NCBI GenBank assembly: GCA_030740295.1 | Contig: JASLXP010000587.1 | Location: 1-20,067, forward strand | Origin: Planctomycetota bacterium | GTDB taxonomy: Bacteria; Planctomycetota; PUPC01; JACPCR01 | Length of the DNA: 20,067 nucleotides | Direction of reading: 5' to 3' | Shown: piece by piece, positions 14,401 through 20,067 of the stretch | How the letters are laid out: each line of letters begins with the position of its first letter | Numbering within the stretch: the stretch's first letter is position 1 | Notes under the pieces: generated by a model | Database searches by the model: none | What the model was told of the DNA's origin: nothing | Seen by the model: only the letters and a program-made list of their open reading frames with translations | Position numbers and translations under genes: made by a program

Positions 14401-16511
14401 GCGCCAGACCACGCCTCTGCGAGCAAGCGCTCAATGCTGTCGGCATACAGTTGCTGCCCGAAGGGTGATGGATGCAGCCCCTTGATGTCTTCCTTCCACG
14501 TGAACTCTCCACGATCGATGCGCTCAAAAACCTCCCGGGTCAGGTCCAAGGTTGGGACGCCATATTGCGCCGCCACTTTGTCGAAGCTCGCAATCACCTC
14601 GGGTGTTTTCCCATTCTGGTAGTCTTCGAGCTTATCCGGGCAGGCAAAGTGCATCATGACAATATCCACAGCAGGATTGGCTCGTCGGGCATTCCGAACA
14701 ATGCCTTCCATCCCGCGAATCTGTTCTTCAGCGGTTCGTCCGATGGAGAGATCGTTCACTGCCGCCTCTTCAAAAATCAGATCCACTTTGCCTTTCTGAA
14801 TGACGTCACGATCCAATCGATAGGAACCGTACATCGTTCCCGTTGAGCCGACTCCGGCGAGCACGAATTTGAATTTGGTGGATGGGAAGCGTCGTTTGAG
14901 GTTTTCCATTACCTTTTTGCGCCAACTCATTCCGGTAATGGAGCCACCGACAAAGGCGACCGTGCCTTTTTTCGTCGTCTCAAAAATGTGCTGCGAATTC
15001 TTTAGACCATCGCGCAGGGCGAACCAGTTCTGTTGCAATGGCCCGCGGTAGTTTTGCCACGGGTACGAAACAGATTCTGTTTTCTTTGGTTTCTGGGGTT
15101 GCGACCCGGGGCGCCCCGCCCCATTCCTGGCCTTCCGTTTTGACGGTGCCGCTGGTCGCGGCAACGGCGGCAGGGATTTGTCCCAGGCCGTGATGGGCTT
15201 GAGCATGCTCGCCGCCTTCTCGGGGTGCTTGGCGATGACGTTCGTTGTTTCATTCGGGTCATTCGCCAGGTTATAGAGCTCGTCGCCATCACGCCTGTTT
15301 ACATGGTATTTCCAATGGCCGTCCAGGGCAGTTGGATACTGCTTCTTCCAGTAAAGGAGACGTTCCGGATTTCGATCCTCGCCCAACCAGACATCAGAGA
15401 CATCTAATCCCTCGAACCGGCTCTTGTCGTAAGACGTTCCGGTCAGGTGGCACAGCGTCGGCAGGAAGTCCAGGCCGGAGAGAATACTGGTGTCATTGAC
15501 GGCATCGACAGGGACCTTGCCCGGCCAGCGGACGATGAAGGGAATGCGCACTCCACCTTCGTACATCTCGTGCTTTCCGCCGCGTAGTCCTTTGGGCCAG
15601 CCCAACATATTTGCCCGGGTTGTGTCGCCGACTTGATTGGCTTTCGATTTATTAAGCGTGTTTCTAGCGGGCCCCTGATCACTGGTAAAGATGACTATGG
15701 TGTTCTTTGAAAGCTTCAACTGATCCAGCTTTTTCAGTAAGCGGCCGACAGCTAAGTCCAGACTCCAGACATCGGCAAGGTAGTTCCTCATACAGGGATC
15801 TACAGTCAGTCCCCATTCATTCCTGCATATATCGAATTTGGTTTTCATGTACGGACCGAAAAGCGATTCATCGACCTTCAGGTCACTGAACTTCTCGGCA
15901 AACACGGTATCCGATGGGACTCTAAAATGCGTAATGTGGGCCCACACATTGACATAGAACGGCCCGTCCTTGTGGCGTTCGATGAAGTCAATCGAAGCCT
16001 CGAACGTGTTGTCGTCACGCCCTTTGGCGCGGTCCTTCAGGGACATGAGAATCCCGATCTCATCAATGCCGTAGTTATCCGCAGGCGGATTATTTTCTGA
16101 TACTTTTGTCCCTCCGGGTTTGGCTCCGGGGCCGATGTGCCACTTCCCGAAATGGCCGGTGGCATACCCGTTCTTTTTAAGCAGCTCTGTGATAGTCGTA
16201 CGACCGTCAAAGCCGAAGTCGCCCACCCGGCGCTTGAAGCTGCGAGGATGTCTACTGGTCATGAAACCTACTCTGCTGGGCTGACAGGTCACTCCCGTGG
16301 CGTAGAACCGGGTGAACCGCGTACCGCTTTTGGCGAGGCGGTCGATATTGGGCGTTTTCGCATAGGGATGGTCGTAGCAACCGAGGTCGCCGTAGCCAAG
16401 GTCATCAGCGAGGATGAAAACGATGTTGGGCTTTTCCTGTGCGTCGGCAAAGGATGCCGACACCAGTAGTATCAGTGATAATGCGCTAAGGATGCCAAAT
16501 GTTCTTTTCAT
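14313..16511 (-). CDS. Exported sulfatase fused to an SGNH-type hydrolase, 732 aa
   Basis: Residues 1-24 are a signal peptide. Residues 27-450 are a type I sulfatase: NIVFILADDLGYGDLG with the metal-binding D36-D37, and CQPSR (76-80), the C-x-P-x-R motif whose Cys is converted to formylglycine. GKWHIG (K123, H125), TSDQG (277-280, with Gln where Asn or His is common) and GGKHEMYEGG follow. A Pro/Lys-rich linker at about 448-480 joins an SGNH hydrolase: VGGSIT with catalytic S524, AGVGSTGT, a VND block (N586) and HPSPFGQQ with H680. Together the protein could remove sulfate and an ester group such as acetate from the same polysaccharide in the periplasm or outside; this is inference. An anaerobic-type maturase would be needed and is not in the window. 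The last 27 residues lie in repeat A. The start is ATG 16511; the gene remnant upstream is co-directional, 68 bases away. Confidence 0.88.
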   Translation of the reverse strand: MKRTFGILSALSLILLVSASFADAQEKPNIVFILADDLGYGDLGCYDHPYAKTPNIDRLAKSGTRFTRFYATGVTCQPSRVGFMTSRHPRSFKRRVGDFGFDGRTTITELLKKNGYATGHFGKWHIGPGAKPGGTKVSENNPPADNYGIDEIGILMSLKDRAKGRDDNTFEASIDFIERHKDGPFYVNVWAHITHFRVPSDTVFAEKFSDLKVDESLFGPYMKTKFDICRNEWGLTVDPCMRNYLADVWSLDLAVGRLLKKLDQLKLSKNTIVIFTSDQGPARNTLNKSKANQVGDTTRANMLGWPKGLRGGKHEMYEGGVRIPFIVRWPGKVPVDAVNDTSILSGLDFLPTLCHLTGTSYDKSRFEGLDVSDVWLGEDRNPERLLYWKKQYPTALDGHWKYHVNRRDGDELYNLANDPNETTNVIAKHPEKAASMLKPITAWDKSLPPLPRPAAPSKRKARNGAGRPGSQPQKPKKTESVSYPWQNYRGPLQQNWFALRDGLKNSQHIFETTKKGTVAFVGGSITGMSWRKKVMENLKRRFPSTKFKFVLAGVGSTGTMYGSYRLDRDVIQKGKVDLIFEEAAVNDLSIGRTAEEQIRGMEGIVRNARRANPAVDIVMMHFACPDKLEDYQNGKTPEVIASFDKVAAQYGVPTLDLTREVFERIDRGEFTWKEDIKGLHPSPFGQQLYADSIERLLAEAWSGAARGVRINLLPKGEAPVLCPKIYMIAVAQ

Positions 16512-16579
16512 GTTGTTTTATCTTCGCGTTCCTGTTTCCAGGCGGGCCTTCCATCTGCCGGAAAAAGGTGAAAAATCTC

Positions 16580-16807
16580 TCAAAGGGCTCCTCTGAGAGA
16601 GTCAGCAGTCACAATCGTCGCTTTAATATCATCAATATACCGGGATGAACCTGTAGAAGCCTCAGGCAAGTCTATAGCTGCGATCGCGAAGACGAGCGTC
16701 TTTGTATTTGCCGGCAGATCCATCCTCAGATTTCCAGTATGCCAGTCTGTCGAGCCTGGTGGGATAAAAACAGTCTTGCGAGCTTCGCTGGTTACCTGGT
16801 CTAGCAA
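16580..16807 (-). pseudogene. C-terminal remnant of an exported protein (beta-rich tail)
   Basis: The minus-strand frame ending at TGA 16580-16582 reads SEARKTVFIPPGSTDWHTGN, then LRMDLPANTKTLVFAIAAID, LPEASTGSSRYIDDIKATIV and TADSLRGAL. This pattern (aromatic-poor strands, S-x-x-Y-I-D-D-I) suits a jelly-roll end domain in which Y-I-D-D-I forms a late strand, as in carbohydrate-binding tails. The first residues after the frame's internal ATG are already close to the joint with the plus-strand sulfatase remnant at about 16810, so the main part of the gene is missing. It probably formed an operon with the sulfatase-SGNH gene 68 bases downstream. The precise family is not recognised. Confidence 0.5.
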
Positions 16808-16813
16808 TTCTCA

Positions 16814-17320
16814 GTGCTGCCGCTGATCTCGTCGCTGCCCATGGTAAACGACCATGTAACGCACACAGAAGATAAATATAGTACCCGCGCCATTGTCGAC
16901 CATTCGCTTGACTTCCTGAAAGAGCACCGGGCAAGAACACCGGACAAACCCTTCTTTCTCTATCTCGATTTTACCGCCCCGCACTTTCCGCTGCAGGCGG
17001 AGCAGGCGGATATCGACCTCTACGAAGGCTGTTTCCAGGAAGGTTGGGATTCTATTCGGAACAAGCGTAACGCCAACCTGAAAAAGCTCGGAGTGCTCGA
17101 TGCGGAGCTCTCCGATCTGATGCCGGATCTGCGCAATCACTGGTCGTTCCCCGATGATAGGCTGCGGAAACATTTCGGTTCAGGCGAGGGATACGGGGCT
17201 GTGCCCTGGGATACACTTCCTGCTGAAGCGAAGCGGTTTCAGGCCGAAAAAATGGCCATTCATGCGGCCATGGTGCACCGGCTGGACCGCGAAACCGGCC
17301 GCCTGATCGAACTACTCAGA
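16814..17320 (+). pseudogene. Type I sulfatase, central remnant
   Basis: The frame reads YSTRAIVDHSLDFLKEHRAR, then DKPFFLYLDFTAPHFPLQA, later HAAMVHRLDRETGRLIELL. These are the middle blocks of arylsulfatase-type enzymes: the helix before the P-F-F-L-Y strand, the A-P-H-F/H-P-L-Q metal-site loop, and the helix before the SDNG strand. The N-terminal C/S-x-P-x-R motif and the whole C-terminal half are missing. After ELL (about 17320) the frame continues to 17548 with sequence that does not look like a sulfatase (Leu, Arg and Pro rich). The gene is thus cut at both ends and cannot make an active enzyme. It is distinct from the intact sulfatase at 14313-16511, to which this stretch shows only family-level likeness. 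Confidence 0.75.
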
Positions 17321-17531
17321 AATTCGTTAAATCTGAGTGCCGGCGGCAGCGTAGGGATGACAGCATGCTTACGCTGCTATAACTATCCGAACCATCTACC
17401 TTTCCACCCCACACCCTTGTCCCGAGCAAACCGTTTCAATCTAAGTAGATTGTTCTTCGACCACGGAAGACGCCGGAGGCGTAGGGGTACGAAAGTCTGG
17501 TTGGAGCACTCGACGCTCAAAGGAACGATAA
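17321..17531. promoter_or_regulatory. Upstream region of the cytochrome c gene, with a palindrome
   Basis: After the sulfatase remnant ends, this stretch holds a perfect inverted repeat CAATCTA-AG-TAGATTG at 17437-17452 and a smaller one, ACGCC-GGA-GGCGT, near 17470-17482. The first could be an operator for a dimeric regulator; the second lies in a sequence like a decayed CCACGGAAGAC tandem. AAAGGA at 17518-17523 is a fair ribosome-binding site, 8 bases from ATG 17532. Confidence 0.35.
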
Positions 17532-18848
17532 ATGCCAATGAGTCATGAGATACCGAAGTTGAATCCTGCCGCACTCTTATTCTTCGGTGCCTTGGCCATT
17601 GGAACTGCCGAACAGCAGAAATCGCAGGACATCGCGATCCCGAGAACCATCGAGCCCTTTTTCGGCAAATACTGCCTTGGTTGCCATGACGCAGATACGG
17701 CCAAAGGCGATCTCAACCTCGAAGGTCTCACGCGCAGGATCGCCATCACCACCGACGCGGAAAACTGGCAGGATATTCTCGACAAGCTGAATGCGGGCGA
17801 GATGCCGCCGAAGAAGAAGCGGCAACCGTCTCGGGAGGATCTGGCCACCGTCGTCGGCGACCTAACGGAATCGCTCCAGTCAGCACAGAAGATGCTTCGG
17901 GACAGCGGCGGAACGATTGTCGTGCGCCGGATTAACCGGCGTGAATACCAGGCCACGATCAAGGAGCTGATGGGCGTCCGGCTCAACGGAGAGAAACTGC
18001 CGGATGATCCGAGCGGGCGTTTTGACACCATCGGCCAAAACCAATCGCTGAACGCAATGCAGTTGGAGAGGTACTTCAGCTTTGCTCAGGAAGTTGCCCG
18101 CATGGCGCTCCACTGGGCCCGTCAGCCGCGCAGCGAAACCAAGGTCGTGCGCAAGAGTTTTGCGAATTCGGTGAAGAAGGAGAAGGAGATATTCGACCTC
18201 TTGGAAAAGGTCAGACTCGTTCACGAAACGGACAAACCTTTCGCGGAAGTCGGGCTCTCCGAATACGAATGGAATCGCTACAACCGCGGAACGGAAAAAT
18301 ACCCCAGGCATGCGGAATACCGCGACCGGCGAACGCTTGCAGGTTACTACAAGGACAATCTCGATTACCACGCCCGGGGGCGCATGCTTCCGATCCGGAA
18401 CCTGGTTAACAGTATCGGAGTGAACTTCCCGCAGGATGCGCGGGCACACTACCGTCTCCGGGCTCGAGCGGGTGTCGTCGAAGGCGTGAAGATTCGACGG
18501 GTGATTCGCATGACCATCCCTTATGAAGGCAGTGGGCTGAACGGGCCAAACGGAAAGCCGATCGGCAGCTTTTTCGTGACCGGGACGATCGACAAACCTT
18601 CGACCCATGAGATGGTTTGGCTTCCTGTTTATCTTCCCAGCTTCCGGCCAGAAACGAAGAACCAGAGCCGTCGAAATGTGACGTTTCTCGAAGACAAGCG
18701 TGGCGGCCCGGGCAGCGCGCAGTTGTATCAACACTTTCGCCCGATCGAGCCCGGTGCGCTGGAAGAAACGATTCTCGTGAAGTGGCTGGAGGCCGAGGGG
18801 CCGTTTTACTATCCGAAGGCGAGACGTTCAAGCACATCTTTGGATTGA
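17532..18848 (+). pseudogene. Planctomycete-type cytochrome c protein (PSCyt1-DUF1587), cut before DUF1592/DUF1588
   Basis: The frame encodes 438 residues. After a signal-like N-terminus (LNPAALLFFGALAIGTAEQQ) comes a c-type haem site CLGCH (48-52) and then W-x-x-I-L-D-K-L-N-A-G-E-M-P-P (79-93), whose Met could be the second haem ligand; this is the PSCyt1 domain of PVC bacteria. DUF1587 follows (RRINRREYQATIKELMGVRL, 132-151; FDTIGQNQSLNAMQLERYF, 164-182). A further beta-rich region reaches about 435. Family members are usually 750-1000 residues and go on with DUF1592, DUF1588 and DUF1585. Here the frame leaves the protein at about 18812 and ends in RRSSTSLD, an out-of-frame read of the DUF1585 part. 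The 5' part looks intact, so a truncated haem protein could still be made. Confidence 0.75.
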
Positions 18849-19048
18849 AGAAAGCTCTGATGAAGGAAAAGCGAAAGGTCGCCGCGTCGCTGTTTGAAGG
18901 ACTGCTGTGTTACGCGCTCGGAAGGAATGTCAGCTTCACCGATCGTCCGCTCATCCAAAAAACACTAAATGAATTAGAAGGGGAAGATTTCCTCGTTCGA
19001 GAAATGATTAAACGTGTAGTTATTAGTAGGCAGTTCAGGCAGAGGTAG
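18812..19048 (+). pseudogene. DUF1585 C-terminal remnant of the same cytochrome c gene, in another frame
   Basis: The frame reads GETFKHIFGLKKALMKEKRK, VAASLFEGLLCYALGRNVSF and TDRPLIQKTLNELEGEDFLV, and ends at TAG/TGA-type stop 19046-19048 after VVISRQFRQR. This is the DUF1585 domain that closes the planctomycete cytochrome c proteins (Y-A-L-G-R; F/V-S-R-x-F-R). It overlaps the end of the preceding frame by about 40 bases. The piece lacking between the two, covering DUF1592 and DUF1588, would be on the order of 300-400 residues in a normal member. One internal deletion that also shifted the frame explains both parts. Confidence 0.75.
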
Positions 19049-19183
19049 CTCCTGCAATGGAATTAGTAATTAGTGCCCGTATATGAACCGAAGGACATGC
19101 AAACAGAGCCTTCTTTTCGCCCGGTAAGAAAGACCAGGGTGTAGTCGGGCGACTTCAATTGGGAAATATCAGGTAAATCTATC

Positions 19184-20067
19184 ATGAAACATCACTTAGC
19201 ATTAACCATTGTTTTCAACACTCTACTGGTCTGGCAAAATTGTCTGGCTGCAGAGGTAACGCGTCACGAGGCAGACGTCTGTGTGTATGGCGGCACGGCA
19301 AGCGGCGTCATGGCGGCGTTGGCTGCGGAGAAAGAGGGTTCCAAGGTCATCCTCATCGAGCCCAGTCGCTGGCTGGGCGGCATGACCGGCGGAGGGATCA
19401 ACCATCTTGACTGGGGAAAAGGAAATACGGTGGGTGGCTCGACCTACAAGATCCTGATGGAGGGATTGAAAGACCAAACAAGAGCGCATCGGGGAAATGC
19501 CGTACGGGGTATCGGCAACAAAGAGTATCGAGAGCGCTTTAAGAAAGCGGTTGAGGGCCGAGGCATCACCGTGATCTACGACCACCGCCTCGGCAAAGTC
19601 GACCTCGAGGACAGCACCATCGACTCGCCGACACGCCGGCGGCCGATTGCCCTGCATGAGTCTACCGCGGAGAACAACGAGGGAAATTCGATCCGGTCCA
19701 TCACCCTCGATTACGCCCCTGTCGATGAAACCGGGTGCCCGATTCCCGAACCGAAGAAGCGCAATGTCGTCACGGTCTCCGCGAAAGTGTTCATCGATTG
19801 CTCTTACGAGGGCGACTTGCTCGCAATGAGCGGAGTCAACTACACCTGGGGCCGGGAGTCGCGGGAGCACTACAACGAATCGCTTGCCGGTGTGCGTCCG
19901 AGTCTTTGGGTTCACGACATCGACCCCTACGTCGAACCCGGGAAGCCTGAAAGTGGGTTGATCCCATTCGTTCAAGATCGGCAGATAGGGCCGGAGGGCA
20001 GTGCTGACTCGTTGACGATGGGTTACTGCTACCGGTATGAGTTCGACATGAGCGGCAAGGGCATCCC
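19184..20067 (+). CDS. Exported FAD-dependent oxidoreductase (FAD_oxidored family), 3' end outside the window
   Basis: From ATG 19184 the frame is open to the last base, giving 294 residues. Residues 1-23 are a signal peptide (LALTIVFNTLLVWQNCLAAE). The FAD-binding Rossmann start follows: EADVCVYGGTASGVMAALAA (29-48) with GGTASG as the dinucleotide loop, E59 at the end of the second strand, and WLGGMTGGG (63-71). FIDCSYEGDLLAMSGV at about 211-226 is the block conserved in FAD_oxidored proteins. The family is found in many PVC genomes, often near sulfatases and glycan enzymes; its substrates are poorly known. AGG at 19171-19173 may be the ribosome-binding site. The gene looks intact up to the window edge. 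The 135 bases before it hold no other feature I can support. Confidence 0.85.
   Translation, partial: MKHHLALTIVFNTLLVWQNCLAAEVTRHEADVCVYGGTASGVMAALAAEKEGSKVILIEPSRWLGGMTGGGINHLDWGKGNTVGGSTYKILMEGLKDQTRAHRGNAVRGIGNKEYRERFKKAVEGRGITVIYDHRLGKVDLEDSTIDSPTRRRPIALHESTAENNEGNSIRSITLDYAPVDETGCPIPEPKKRNVVTVSAKVFIDCSYEGDLLAMSGVNYTWGRESREHYNESLAGVRPSLWVHDIDPYVEPGKPESGLIPFVQDRQIGPEGSADSLTMGYCYRYEFDMSGKGI

Noticed and set aside
1..20067. CRISPR arrays, rRNA or tRNA genes
   Set aside because: No regularly spaced direct repeats and no tRNA- or rRNA-like conserved stretches were noticed on reading; repeats A and B are too few and too widely spaced for an array.

Overview
The window looks like accessory chromosome of a bacterium of the PVC group (Planctomycetota, Verrucomicrobiota, Lentisphaerota, Kiritimatiellota and relatives). 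The reasons are the gene families: exported sulfatases, a planctomycete-type cytochrome c gene with DUF1587 and DUF1585 parts, a very long heparinase II/III-like exoprotein, an exported FAD_oxidored protein, and an ExbB/ExbD pair. No rRNA, tRNA or CRISPR array was seen. The exact phylum cannot be set from this sequence.

Layout, left to right. 1-1330 is a scrap island: an IS3-family element cut inside orfB, the N-terminus of an IS1182/IS5-like transposase on the other strand, repeat A copy 1, and remnants of two minus-strand genes, one starting like a PHP phosphoesterase. 1338-5330 (minus) is an intact 1330-aa heparinase II/III-like protein. 5400-6830 is a second scrap island: an NHL-propeller tail, repeat A copy 2, an unrecognised minus-strand C-terminus, repeat B copy 1 in a broken gene end, and about 0.5 kb with no gene. 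6922-9204 (plus) is an exported protein of unknown family. 9331-13780 (plus) is a three-gene unit: a TonB/TolA-like anchored protein with a long coiled coil and a CBM9-like carbohydrate-binding end, then exbB and exbD. A REP-like inverted pair lies between the first and second genes. 13787-14400 is a third scrap island: a serine-recombinase remnant, repeat B copy 2 and repeat A copy 3. 14313-16511 (minus) is an intact sulfatase-SGNH hydrolase fusion whose last codons lie inside repeat A. 16580-17320 holds two gene remnants head to head: an exported protein tail and a sulfatase middle. 17532-19048 is a planctomycete-type cytochrome c gene with its centre deleted. 19184 to the right edge is the start of an exported FAD-dependent oxidoreductase.

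How it may work together (inference). The intact enzymes fit breakdown of a sulfated, esterified or uronic-acid polysaccharide outside the cytoplasm: a lyase-type protein, a sulfatase joined to an esterase-type SGNH domain, and an oxidoreductase. The TonB-like/ExbB/ExbD unit is the strongest candidate for something new. It has the TonB/TolA membrane-anchor signature (SxxxH), but a carbohydrate-binding module and an Ig-like domain replace the usual TonB C-terminus, so proton-motive force might be coupled to a glycan-binding arm.

The other striking property is the mosaic. Intact genes alternate with short, truncated gene ends joined at sharp breakpoints on both strands. Two repeat families (A, three copies; B, two copies) sit at these joints, and both contain the 3' end of a coding region. 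This suggests repeated deletion and recombination, or misassembly of a metagenomic contig; the sequence alone cannot decide.
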